Source: Cladosporium sp. IMV 00045 (taxonomy: Eukaryota; Ascomycota; Dothideomycetes; Cladosporiales; Cladosporiaceae). Taken from it: a stretch of 64,000 nucleotides of DNA. The notes below the pieces were generated by a model. It was not told where the DNA came from and made no database searches. It worked only from the letters and a program-made list of their open reading frames with translations. Of this stretch, positions 30,554 to 41,500 are shown in pieces (position 1 is the stretch's first letter; the number at the start of each line of letters is the position of its first letter). Both the position numbers and the translations under genes were made by a program. Location of the stretch: the NCBI GenBank assembly GCA_001931905.2, contig MSJI02000360.1, positions 19,425-83,424 on the forward strand, given 5' to 3'.

Positions 30554-31370
30554 GGTGGGAGATTGGTGGGTTTCTTTGATTTTGATATCCTGTGGGAGTT
30601 TGAAACGACACGCCCGTCGTTTCCGGTAATACGGCTTGCTTATGATACCCTCTGTGCTTTTTCTTCTAGGTCTTGGGGAGAGAGAGAGAGCTCTATTTTT
30701 CGTACATATATCAAGGATTCGATTGTTTTGCATCAGAAAGATCGACGTTGACGTCTTATGCCTTGTCTCGTTTTCATTTAGATCGCATTCTCAACCAGTA
30801 CCCTGAACAAATCTGCCTTATCACTCAGAGTCAGTCGCGCAGCTGCAGCTGCAACTTCTGGCAAGTACTACTTGCATGTGATCGATATCTGCGCGGCGAT
30901 CAAATTGATGAGGCGTCCCTGTCAAAATCATATCCGATACGCTTTTCGTCCTCGCGTTCTGGTCATTGCTATGTATCACGATCGATTCCATCAATTCATT
31001 CAATACATGTTGTCGTCACGTGTGAGGATCTTGTTAGTAGACTCTACCTTACTTGCCCTTCTCCTCCTCCGGTCCGGGAGCCGTCGATATCCCCGCTTTC
31101 TTTCCCCAGAATGATGAGTGGAGCAACAGCCCTCTCCCTCGTCTGTGGAGGGTGTGATGAAAACACCTCGGCTGTGACGTCGGTCCGGTGTTATCGAACA
31201 GTGCATGTGTTTATTAATATAACCTGCCTTTTCCAATTGTCAAGCTGCATTGTTCGCGAGTACATAGTATTTTGATTCTCAGCCCCACCCATCAATCACC
31301 ATACCGCAGTTCTCACATCAATTCAAAACCGCATCAAACCTACCATATCAAGACGACAAAACAACCTAAA
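30554..31370. other. Intergenic
   Basis: A 200-codon plus frame (30673-31275) lacks domain-like character and begins in a GA repeat (GGGAGAGAGAGAG near 30675). I see no gene; probably the 3' UTR of the BTB gene and promoter of the oxidoreductase. Confidence 0.5.
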
Positions 31371-32545
31371 ATGCCCAAAGCAATCTCCATCCGCAAAATC
31401 GACGGCAAACCAGGCCAAGTCTACTACCCCCTCGACCCTATCAACATCCCCTCCTCGCCCCCCAAGGCCAACGAAGTCGTCGTCAAAATCTCCGCCGCGG
31501 CCCTCAACCACCGCGACCTCTTCCTGCGCCAGCACCTCTACCCCGGCACAACCTTCGGCGTGCCCCTCCTAGCCGACGGCGCCGGCGTCGTAGTTTCCAC
31601 CGGCAGCTCCCCCGCCGCGCAAAAATGGCAGGGCAAGCGCGTGATTCTCAACCCCGGAAGCGGCTGGAAAGACGACCCCGAAGGCCCCGAGGATCCGAAA
31701 GGCTATGCGATTCTGGGCGGGACGAAGATGAATCCGCTCGGAACGCTGGGCGAGACGGTGACGATTGATGCGGGGGAGTTGGAGGGCGCGCCGGCGCATT
31801 TGAGCGCTGTTGAAGCGGCTGCGTTGCCGCTGACGGGTTTGACGGCTTGGAGAGCTACGATGGTCAAGAGCGGGAATGCGAAGCCGGGACGGAATGTGTT
31901 GATTACCGGAATTGGAGGTGGTGTGGCGATTATGGCGCTGCTGTTTGCGGTCGCGGCGGGGGCGAATGTTTACGTCACGTCTGGGAGTGGGGAGAAGATT
32001 GAGAGGGCGAAGGGCATGGGTGCTAAGGGGGGTGTGAGTTATAGGGAGAAAGGGTGGGATAAGACGTTGAAAGAGATGTTGCCGGAGGGCAGGAAGTGGT
32101 TGGATGCGATCATTGATGGAGCGGGCGGGGATGTTGTGGCTATGGGGGCGAAGTTGCTCAGGGTGAGTTTTTGCTTGATGCTGATGTTTCCTTTTTTGTA
32201 TGTTTGGTGTTTGAGACGGTTGTGCTGATTATAATTCTTCCTTCCCAGCCCGGCGGCGTCATCACAGTCTACGGCATGACGACTTCCCCTACCATGCCCT
32301 TCTCCATGGCGGCGGTGCTGAAGAACATCGAAGTGCGCGGGTCGACGATGGGTTCGCGCAAGGAGTTCGCCGACATGGTCAAGTTCGTGGAGGAGAAGAA
32401 ACTCAAACCCATTGTGTCGAGGTCCGTGAGTGGTGGGCTCGACAATCTGGAAGGCATCGATTCACTGTTTGAGGATATGAAGGCCGGCAAGCAGTTTGGT
32501 AAATTGGTTGTTGAATTGGCGAAGGAGAAGGATGCCAAGTTGTGA
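31371..32545 (+). CDS. Medium-chain dehydrogenase/reductase, quinone-oxidoreductase type
   Basis: Two exons, 31371-32162 and 32249-32545 (86-nt intron), 362 residues. GroES-like N-terminal half (NEVVVKISAAALNHRDLFLR, GVPLLADGAGVVV). The Rossmann half has LTGLTAWRAT and the nucleotide loop ITGIGGGVAIMALLFAVAAG, then IIDGAGGDVV and PGGVITVYGMTT. The structural-zinc Cys cluster and catalytic-zinc ligands of alcohol dehydrogenases are absent, which points to a zinc-independent NADPH quinone or enoyl reductase (YogA/zeta-crystallin-like). Cytosolic; substrate unknown. A short gap of about 200 bp follows before the convergent GNAT gene. Confidence 0.88.
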
Positions 32546-32746
32546 TGCGGGGATTGAACACGGACACGTGTATATGAGTGGACACATGGATGGATAGTAT
32601 GCTTTCTTAATGCTGGCCTTCGGGTTGGGACAGATGCACACTCGGGAAGGTCAACGCAGCATGAAGCACATATGTATACAAATGGACTTACATAATGACC
32701 GCAAGTCCAAGACTTCGAAATCAATTGATCATACATCCAATGCCCA

Positions 32747-33322
32747 TCACCTCGGCGCCTGCCCAGAGATAGCCGGCACATCGGCACAGGCCAATTTCTT
32801 CAATGCCTCACCATCAACTCTCAACTTCGTCCAACCCTTCATCTCCACCGCGCCGAGAGAGCGGTAGAATTGCAAACTGGGCTCGTTCCAATCCAAACAG
32901 CTCCACTCTAACCTCCCGCCGTCTTGCAGCAAATTCTCCCGCGCCAGCGCCTGTATCAAGATCTTCCCGTACCCTCTCTTTCTGTACTGCGGCCGCACGA
33001 ACAAGTCTTCCAGGTAGATGCCTTGCTTGCCGTTCCACGTGCTGTAGTTGTGGAAGTACAGCGCCATGCCGGCGACGGCTTCGGGCTTGTCGCTTGCGTT
33101 TGAGGGAGAGGCGGGGAGGCGAAGGATCAGGCATTTGGCGTGTCCCGGGTTCGTGTGTGTGGTTGTGCCTGAGGGTGCGAGGGAGAGGGTGCGGATGAGG
33201 GATTCTTCGGTCGCTTCGACGGAGGAGAGCTCTTGTTCGTACTCGGCTAGTTCGCGGATCATGGCGAGGATTTCTTTCACGTCTTCCTTGGTCGCGTGGC
33301 TTATTATGGGTTGGTCTGCCAT
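32747..33322 (-). CDS. GNAT N-acetyltransferase, diamine acetyltransferase-like
   Basis: Intronless, 191 residues, ATG at 33322. The GNAT core is complete: ATKEDVKEILAMIRELAEYE (helix 1), AGMALYFHNYSTWNGKQGIY, then motif A LEDLFVRPQYRKRGYGKIL with the acetyl-CoA pyrophosphate loop RKRGYG, and motif B WSCLDWNEPSLQFYRSLGA. Order and spacing match the spermidine/spermine N1-acetyltransferase family, in which an amine substrate is acetylated from acetyl-CoA. Whether polyamines or thialysine-like amines are the substrate cannot be told. An internal Thr/Pro-rich loop (about 50-75) is longer than in animal enzymes. Confidence 0.9.
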   Translation of the reverse strand: MADQPIISHATKEDVKEILAMIRELAEYEQELSSVEATEESLIRTLSLAPSGTTTHTNPGHAKCLILRLPASPSNASDKPEAVAGMALYFHNYSTWNGKQGIYLEDLFVRPQYRKRGYGKILIQALARENLLQDGGRLEWSCLDWNEPSLQFYRSLGAVEMKGWTKLRVDGEALKKLACADVPAISGQAPR

Positions 33323-33709
33323 GTTGTGTGGTGATGGAGATGAGTTGGTACGCAGTTTGGGTTGTCGCTCTTGGTGGATTTGTTGTATGGTCTTGGGTCC
33401 GCGCAGGAAATCACCTAGGGACCTCTATATACATACAACCCTGCTGTTGTACTTGAAGGGCGTAGGTTTGTAGTATAGTGGGGCGTTTTGTCACAGAATC
33501 GTCGGATTCGACCTTGCCTGGCGAGGTCAAACGGCGCAAAGGAGTTTAGTCGACAGCCCCGCCATTGGCTGTGGATCTAGCCGCGTTTAGCCGTATTCGA
33601 GGTTTTTTCGTCTCTTTCGTATCTGATCAACACAAAAGTAACAACGCAGACCAAGTATTGCGCGTGTTGTGTAGACAATGGATGTAGGGACAAAGCTTGC
33701 TCGGGCCAA
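33323..33709. other. Intergenic between GNAT and LYR gene
   Basis: Upstream of the minus-strand GNAT gene. Contains a tRNA-like A-box string (TAGTATAGTGG at about 33470) and a TTCGACC, but the spacing is wrong for a tRNA. Nothing else seen. Confidence 0.5.
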
Positions 33710-34969
33710 TTATCCAGTCTTCGTATTCGCAGCTTCGTCTGTGACAGAACCGGCGTCGGCAGCGGTCTCGAAACGACTATCACTCATGGCATGGTGTCCC
33801 CAAGTAACACTCCACTTTTGTGTTGAAGGATCGTACTTCATCAGCGGACATTGTGAGAAGACGTCTAGCCAAACCCTCTGCATAAAGCGTGGTGTCACGT
33901 GGTGGGCGTGGCCTTTGCGAAACATGTCGGCGGGTAACTTGCCACGCTTGACCACCATCTCGAGTACCGACGGTGGAGGTGTGAGCTGCTTGCGTCTAGT
34001 GATTGGCAATTTTCCGGTCTTTTTGCGAAGAGCCAGATCGCGAAGGTCGTACCACTCTTTCTCCGGAAGTGGCGCTTGTACCGTAGACAGCAGATTCGCG
34101 TACCATTCCTTGAGCTTGTTCTTGACCCGTGATTGAGGCATTGGTTTATGCCATGCGTTCAACTCTGGCAATTCCAGTCCCAATCTGCGGGGATTTCGTC
34201 TGGCAATGCTCGGTGGGGATGCCTCTATCTGGCTCTTCAGCAATGCGTGGAGGGGTCTCGGCAGATCGTCCATGGCTTCCTTGATTTGCGCCTTTACTGG
34301 GCCAAGTGCATCGTCTTTCGCGGACTGCCCTTTCTTCTTGGCATCATTGCTGACGTGATTCCTGGGTACTGGTGATTCCATCTGTAATTGGCCCGCTTCC
34401 TCCTCGTTTTGCTGGAGTTCGACTGGGAAGAGCGGCTTCATGAGATCCCTCCTCCGCTTTCCAATTCTTCCATATCCCATAGACAGAGCCTTCAGCATCA
34501 TCTTCCTGTCTCCCTCGTTGGCGCGACGAAGCTGATATAAGGCCTGGCGGCTCTTTCTGCGCACAGTCTCCAATCTCTTCTTGAATTCCGGATCATCGCG
34601 GTTCTTGAAAATCCTGTAGTCGTAGGTCCGGAAGCGGTCCATTGCATGCTGCCGTATCCATGTCGCGACGAAGGGGTCTGGGAGGTAGGTGCATTCCCTC
34701 AAGATACCGCGGAGGACGTGTCGACTGGCGGTCCGATGGAATTCATCTGGATATAAAACATTGCCGCCATCCGGATCGAAAAAATGGCTAGCATCGTTTT
34801 GCTGCGAAGAAGAGGCATCGGTCTGTTTATGTCGTGTTGAGACTTTCAAATTCCCAGCGATGTTGCTATTGACCAAGGATGGAGTCCATGATGGCGGCAG
34901 GGAAATACATGCTGACAGGGGACGTTGCCTTAGAGTGTATGACGGCCCTGACAGCAGTCGTGGTGGCAT
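33710..34969 (-). CDS. LYR-motif protein, Cup1-like, probably mitochondrial
   Basis: Intronless, 419 residues, ATG at 34969; the frame continues upstream only from a non-ATG codon. The N-terminus (MPPRLLSGPSYTLRQRPLSA) is Arg/Ser-rich without acidic residues, a good mitochondrial presequence. The LYR-like domain begins at RHVLRGILRECTYLPDPFVA and continues with MDRFRTYDYRIFKNRDDPEF, ending in RRKSRQALYQLRRANEGDRK. LYR proteins bind acyl-carrier protein and assist Fe-S cluster or complex assembly. This arrangement with a long C-terminal region recalls the fission-yeast Cup1 group. The C-terminal 200 residues carry Pro/Arg-rich segments and a conserved-looking LPADMFRKGHAHHVTPRFMQ. Function is inferred from the family only. 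Confidence 0.7.
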   Translation of the reverse strand: MPPRLLSGPSYTLRQRPLSACISLPPSWTPSLVNSNIAGNLKVSTRHKQTDASSSQQNDASHFFDPDGGNVLYPDEFHRTASRHVLRGILRECTYLPDPFVATWIRQHAMDRFRTYDYRIFKNRDDPEFKKRLETVRRKSRQALYQLRRANEGDRKMMLKALSMGYGRIGKRRRDLMKPLFPVELQQNEEEAGQLQMESPVPRNHVSNDAKKKGQSAKDDALGPVKAQIKEAMDDLPRPLHALLKSQIEASPPSIARRNPRRLGLELPELNAWHKPMPQSRVKNKLKEWYANLLSTVQAPLPEKEWYDLRDLALRKKTGKLPITRRKQLTPPPSVLEMVVKRGKLPADMFRKGHAHHVTPRFMQRVWLDVFSQCPLMKYDPSTQKWSVTWGHHAMSDSRFETAADAGSVTDEAANTKTG

Positions 34970-35375
34970 GAACTCCTGGTTGCAGCTTATTAGCGAAGTT
35001 GAAACAGGGAGACGAGAGTCCAAAAGCAAGCCGTAAGTACAATTTCCTCCAAACTGCTTCCTCCCTCGCCGATAGTTGGACTTCACTCGAATCAAGCAGG
35101 CAGGCTAAGGTAACGGCCCGTTCGGCTCGAGAGTGCGGAGAAGGTGGATAACTCCTGCCTGAGGCTTATCCACTGGCAACCACCTCTTGTCTCATCTCCA
35201 TGTCTGCCCTCTCACGCGTCACGCGTCGACTCGCGCCGTCCGACAAATTGATGCACCGACCTCTTTTTCCCATATGCGCTCACGTCCTCAAGCAGTATAG
35301 CAGCAGCAGGCGTATGACATCTCCTTGCGTCGCCCTCTCCCACTGCCACCACCTCCACCTGCGCCCGGCCGCCGC
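34970..35375. promoter_or_regulatory. Promoter region of the APSES factor gene
   Basis: Divergent region between the LYR gene and the APSES gene. Its notable content is the tandem MluI cell-cycle box at 35214-35226. A short ATG frame at 35200 overlaps these boxes and runs 65 codons; if transcribed it would be an upstream ORF. Confidence 0.55.
35214..35226. promoter_or_regulatory. Two tandem MluI cell-cycle boxes
   Basis: ACGCGT at 35214-35219 and again at 35221-35226, one base apart, 150-160 bp upstream of the start codon of an APSES factor. ACGCGT is the site bound by MBF (Mbp1/Res type APSES proteins), so autoregulation is a natural inference. Confidence 0.6.
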
Positions 35376-38249
35376 ATGGCCAACCTCGCCGTCATGACCC
35401 CGCAACAGTCCTTCGTTCCTCCTCACGCCTCGCCGCAACGCAACCATCCCCATGCGCCGTCCCATGGCATGCCGACTGGCTTCTCCCAGAGCTTCAACAT
35501 GCCTTACGATGGTAGCCCACATGCGCACCCCAATGCGCCTCCTCCCGCGCAACACGCCTACAGCCAGAGCTTTCCGAACGGTCCAATCTCCAATCCGGGC
35601 TATGCGAGGAGTTTCGGCGACGGCCATGGAGGCAATCGGAATCCCAATGGCAAGCCTCAGATATATACGGTGCGTGGAGAGGAGCCTTGTCTTGTATTAT
35701 GATTACGTTTTACTAATTCATGCTTTCGCAGGCCGTCTACTCCGGAGTACATGTCTACGAGATGGAAGTCCAAGGCGTCGCTTGCATGCGCCGCCGTAGC
35801 GATGGCTGGCTCAATGCTACTCAGATCCTCAAGGTCGCAGGAGTCGACAAAGGCAAACGCACAAAAGTTCTCGAGAAGGAAATCCTGACTGGCGAGCACG
35901 AGAAGGTTCAGGGTGGGTACGGAAAGTATCAAGGCACATGGATCAGCTACAAGAGAGGAAGAGAATTCTGTCGCCAGTACGCTGTAGAGGAGCTCTTGAG
36001 ACCTTTACTCGATTACGATGTTTCTGCCGACGGTTCTGGAGGCCAAGGACAAGATACCCCAACGAAAGAACAGGCAATGGCTGCCAACCGAAAACGCTTT
36101 TACAACAACCACCATCTGGACCCATCATCGAATCGTGGATCATCAACAAATGGAACGTTCTTTTCGAACATCTCGCCTTCAACGTCTGTCGCGCTCGCAG
36201 CCATGAATAAAGCTGCAAGACTGAACTCTCCCGTTCCACGACCAGGCAGTGCACAGAGGCAAGCCAGCAGACACCCATCACAACAGGAAGGCTTCCCGGG
36301 TGGCAGCCAGCAGAGCATGACGTCGCAATACAGCTTCGACAACGATACCAAACCTGACTCTAGATACAACACACAACTAAACGGCGTACACGAACCGCCA
36401 AGGAAGCGGAAGCGTATGGACAGTCAGGACGGCATGGGACCGCCAGCACTGCCTCTGGACACCTCGATGAGATCCATGACACCTACGGAACCCAACGAAA
36501 GCTTTCTATACGAAACCACCTTATCGCAAGAGTTCGCGAACGCCGGGAGCGATACGGCAATGCCTCCTTTACCGGCTCCGAATACCGATAAACAGACGGA
36601 AAAGCTGAATCTTATCCTGGATCTCTTTGCGGACGCAGGTCGAACTGACTATAGCACGCATCCAGCGATCTTGCAGCTTTCTGGAGAAGAGTTCAACATG
36701 CCTCTCGACCACTCATCAAATAGTGCCCTCCATTGGGCTGCTACTCTGGCGAAGGTACCCTTGCTAAAGTTACTCCTGCGCAAGGGAGCCAACATCTGGC
36801 GTGGAAATGCTGCGGGTCAAAGTCCTTTGATTTCGGCGGTTATTGTCAATAACTGCTGGGAACATTCATGCTTCCCTGATTTGCTTGAGCTGCTGAGCCC
36901 CTTGATCGAGGCCCGAGATATTCAAGGCCGCACTGTGCTACACCACATCGCCGTATCCTCCGGCATCAAAGGAAGGGCGCCTAGCAGCAAGTACTACCTC
37001 GAGGCGCTGCTAGAGTTCTTGGTCCGCGTGGGAACCCAACCTAACTCTTCTATGAACACATCCGCCACATCGGCTGCTGCAGCGGTTGCTAGCATGGCCT
37101 CACAGCAAGCCAATGGCGATGATTTGAAGCAAGAGTCAGGCGATGCTCCCACTCTCAATGGCTCCAAGGGCGCTGTAAGCCTGGTGCGATTCTTGTCTCA
37201 CATTGTTAACGCCAAGGACAAGGCTGGCAACACGGCTCTCAACCTGGTAGCTCGCATTGGAAACCGCAGCATCATCCAGCAATTGCTCGAAATTCACGCC
37301 GACCCGGGTTTGGCGAACAACAAGGGCGTCAGTGCGAAGGATTTTGGCATTGGGTCTGAGTCTGGCGAGGGTCTTTTGGCCAGCGGTATGGCATCACAAC
37401 AGAGCACTCAACAAGCCCCTGCTTCTCAGGCAGAAGGCGAAGTAAGTGAGGATGCGGTGCCTGTGCCATCAAGTCAGACTGAGGACCTGAGCCAAGACGT
37501 AATCTCATGTGGGTTTCCCGAACGTCCTTCCTTGTAGTATAAACACTGACAATCTCGCAGCGCTTACATCGATGCTCACACAAAACCTCGCATCGCACAA
37601 AGAGTTACTCACCCAGAGAACCGAGCAAATAGACCGACTGAACGAGCAAATTCAAGAATTCAGCGCAGTCCAAAAGGCCGAACTCGAGCGCTTGCAAGAA
37701 ACCCAAGCGAGAATCAAACTCCGAAGCGAAAAACAAGCCAAAATCGCCAACCTCAGACGCATCCTGGACGAAAAACGAGCCAGAGCCCAACCCGAAACTC
37801 TGCAGCAAGTACAGAACGGCACCATCGATCTCGGAGCCGCAGACTCCGCTCTCCTCTCCGAAGACCTCTCTTCCATCCTCCCCAGCATCCCCTCAGAAGA
37901 CTCCCCCGTCGAGCCCGGCCAAAGCTCCCTCTTCACCTCCGCCCTCCCCGCCCCTTCAGACCTCCGCGCGCGCATCCACGCCTACAGCTCCAACAACGCG
38001 CAACTTCAAGACCAAGCCAACGAACTCCGCAGCCGCAGCAGCGAACTCGAAGGCTTGTACAGGCGTGTTGTCAGCTTGTGCACGCAAGTCGACGAAGATA
38101 AAGTCGAGGAGGCGCTGCCGAACTTGCTGGCGGCTGTGGAGAGCGAGAGGGGCGGTGGGATCGAGAGTCAAGGCGATGTCGGACGCGTCAGGGACTTTTT
38201 GAGAAAAGTCGACGGTGGGCCGGTGCTTGGTGTTGGTGTGGAGGGTTGA
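35376..38249 (+). CDS. APSES/ankyrin transcription factor, SBF/MBF subunit (Swi4/Mbp1 family)
   Basis: Three exons: 35376-35669, 35732-37508, 37561-38249, about 919 residues; start at ATG 35376 (MANLAVMTPQQ), as the frame upstream has no ATG. An N-terminal Pro/His/Gln-rich tail is followed by the APSES (KilA-N-like) DNA-binding domain at about 95-200: IYTAVYSGVHVYEMEVQGVA, RRRSDGWLNATQILKVAGVD, KGKRTKVLEKEI, HEKVQGGYGKYQGTWISY. A central disordered part precedes ankyrin repeats at about 430-620 (SSNSALHWAATLAKVPLLKL, RTVLHHIAVSSG, GNTALNLVARIGNRSIIQQL). The C-terminal coiled coil (about 690-770) would pair with a Swi6-like partner. The factor drives G1/S transcription at ACGCGT/CACGAAA sites, in the nucleus. 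Tandem ACGCGT boxes upstream suggest self-regulation. Confidence 0.92.
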
Positions 38250-38559
38250 TTGTACAGAAATGGCTTTTTCGAAGGCAGGCGCTCTTTTTTCTTTTTTTCG
38301 GGATTTATTTTGCTTGGGAGGTTCTTTCTGCTTTTTCTGGTTTTTTTCGCTTTGAACCTTTGTCTTTTCCGTCGTTTTATTACCTACTTTGATACCTACA
38401 CCGCTAAGTCTGAGAGTGACTATCGGTCTTGCTTTTGAAGAAATCTAACATGCTATCGTCCTTTCGAATCATTACACAAACAATCTAAACCACCCGGAAT
38501 TACCTCCAATCACACTTCCAACCCTCCCTCCCTTATTCATATCGATACATCAACCCCTC
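38250..38559. other. Convergent 3' intergenic region
   Basis: T-rich (several runs of 6-8 T between 38286 and 38350) between the convergent APSES and PMS1 genes. Presumably 3' UTRs; no gene. Confidence 0.5.
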
Positions 38560-41500
38560 TTATCCCCGTCCAGCAAGCCACCCCTTCCAATCCGTCCCCC
38601 CATCCCCATCCTCACCACCACCATCACCAACCAACAACCCCTCCCTCCACCCCTGCCACCCTCCCAAACCAACCAAATGCCTCATCGTCGGCCTCCCGTG
38701 CGGGCAATTCCACGGCTTCTCCATCTCCCCCATGTGCCGCACCACGCGCTCCATTTGCTTCAGCGTCAGCGTTTTGCCCACCATGATGCTGCTGCGGCAG
38801 GCGCGCATGGCGAGGATGCGTTGGACTTTGCGCGGGCGGGGGATGTTCCTTGTCTCTGCTATTGTTGTTGGTTTTGAGGAGGTGGAAGGGTTGGTGGAGG
38901 TGGTGTTGGTGGGTGTGTCGGATAGCAGGTAGAGGAGTTCGGACAGGTCGGAGAGGTCGAAGGTCGTGGTGTGTGAGGTGGGGAGGGTGAGGAGGCGGCA
39001 GGTGCGGGTTTCGGTTTCGAGGGTGGAGTTTTCCGGGTCGAGGGACGGGGAGGAGGGGGAGGTGGATGTGGTTGTGCTTATTTCGACTTCGAAGCCGTTA
39101 GCTTTCAGGGCTTCGGAGTGGTTGAGCACGACTTCCTGCTCGACAGCGGTGAGGTCGAGGAGTTTCGGGTGGACGAGACGTTGGCTTTGCAGGGTGGTCG
39201 TGCGCCGGAAGCGCTCGTAATTGTATTTCTCGTCCGCGGCGTGTTGGTCGATGATGAAGAGCTCGTCTTGGTCTTGGGAGTGCGAGGCGGGGCGCACGGC
39301 GAGGATGAATCCTAGGTTGAATTGGCCGATGATGCGCATTCGTGCGAAGTCGGCTTTGGTCACGGTCAGGGAGAGTTTGTTCTCGGCTTGGGCGCTGTCC
39401 AGGTCGTCTTTGATGAGAGCGTTGGAGCGGCAGGGCTCGCGTGCTTTAGAAGGTGTCGTAGTTTTTGCAGCTGCGAGTGTCTGCAGCTTGATCTCGTCGA
39501 TTGACGGCTGTAGTGTGCAACACAGTTGAAGCGTAGAGTCTTTCCGCCCATGTGAGTGTTTCAACACTTGTGATGCTCGTTGGAGATTTTGGGACGTAGG
39601 TACTGCGGCTGCATTCTCGGCTTCTTGAATGAGCTTTGCAACTCTTGCGTCTTCTCTGACCTTCTTCTCGTCTTCATCAAGGTAATCTTCATCTGATTCA
39701 TCTTCATCTTGAGGGACTAGTATGGGGGCATTCAAATCAGAAGTATGGCGATTCATATGCCTTCTCGGAGCGGGATCTTGTGTGGCTTTGTCCTCGTCGG
39801 CCATGTCGAGGTCCTCATCATTATCAGATGGCTGCTCTTCCTGCTCTTCCTCCTCTTCTGGTTCACTGCCCTCCTTCTCAGATACGTCGCCGCCCAAATG
39901 TGAAGGCTGTGAGGAATCAGCTTGGGTTCCGCTATCATCATCACCAATTTGCGACCCAGGCGCAGCAAAATTGCGAAGACCACGAGCAAGCAGCGGCGAA
40001 TAACCGAACCCTGCTATGGCCTGCGAATTTTTTGGCTCATGAATCTTGCGCTTCTTGTACATCGGAGCACTCCCTATGACCGTCGTGGTCGTTTGGTTGC
40101 CAACCGTGATTTCCGCGGTCTGCAATGGTGTACGCTTTGGTCGCATCCGATCAAAGGCATTCGCAACTGGCCCTGGTGTCGACTTCTGACTGCTGGGTGC
40201 TAGTGCTGGTATCTGTGCTTCCTGCAGGTGACTTGAGGATGCTTCAGCGCTGAGTTCGTGGTTTTCGTCCCTTCCACGGGCATTGTTTGACATTTGTTCG
40301 ACTTCTCGTGCCTGATCCATGAAGGCGTTGAAATCTTGAACCCTTTTGGGCACAGTGGGTGGCCTCTGAGAGAAGAGATCATCAAATGGAGTGCTCATTG
40401 GATCCGCTGTGTTGATTGCCTGTGTTTGCACATTTGTGCGCGTATCGGTTGGGGGATTGTTCTCGACTTCGAGTGAAGCGTCGTCATTATTGTCACTGTC
40501 TTTCTCGGCCTCTTGTCGAACATTATTGCGGCCCGTCGACGAGCTTGTGTCTCCGTCCTTGTGTGTAAAGTCTGCAAGACCCTGCTTCCCCTTGGACGGC
40601 CGGCGCTGAGGAGTTGTTTTCTCTTTACGCAATTCGCTATCGCGACCTGCCCAGCTTTCGATCAGGCCTGCTGGTGAAGCATCTGATCCATGACTTGAGC
40701 TTCGACGAGCCCCGGTAACTGCATTTGGTCTGCTGAGACTCGTGTCCTCATCTTGCCGTTCTACTCTGCCCTCTTCAGCTTCGCTGTCCTCTTCGTTCTC
40801 TTCAAGAAAAGGCCCAGTAGACGGCTTTTTGGAGAGAGTAAGCGGCTGTAACGAAGGCAATTTCCGATTTGGCAAAGTCGACTGTGGCACAGTATGATCC
40901 GTATGCTCGAATATTTCAGTCAGAGCGGACTTTAGACTATCAAGTAATGCCGCTTGGTCGTGCAGCATGATAGTCCTCTTGTCGGGTGAAACGTTGACAT
41001 CGTAAGCATTGGTATCCATGATCAAATTCGCGAAGATAAATGGTGACTGCGAGACGTTGAAAGACTTGTAGACCTCGTTGAAGGCCTTCGAAACCTGAGG
41101 CAGTCCACATGGGCGTGAATTGACGAAGAACATCTGTCGATCGGGAGCTTGGCGTCCTTCTCCAAAGACTGGCTTTGAGATGTGCCCTTGAATCAAGACC
41201 TGGTTGGAGCGGTCTGCGGGCTGGGTGGACCAATTTTTGACGCTTTGCGTGGAAGGCCCTTTGCTTGGTTCCATGTCAAGCTTGAGATCTAGACTGACCA
41301 GCGCTAGAAGCGTCTTTGCCCCGAAGACGTTGACGACGTTCTCCTTGGTGGTGGTATTGGTTTTGGTCGAGAAAACGACAACCTTCTTGCCTTTGGGCAT
41401 CTGATTGCTCACCGCGTATCTCACGCCAACACTGATGCAAGCGTAAGAATTCAACAGAGTGGTGACTTTGCCGTATTCCCGCTTGATGTTCTTCTCGAGC

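Noticed and set aside
33466..33520. tRNA-like string: TAGTATAGTGG, then TGTCAC and TTCGACC
   Set aside because: Resembles tRNA-Asp/Glu boxes, but the D-to-anticodon spacing is about 7 nt short and no acceptor stem forms.
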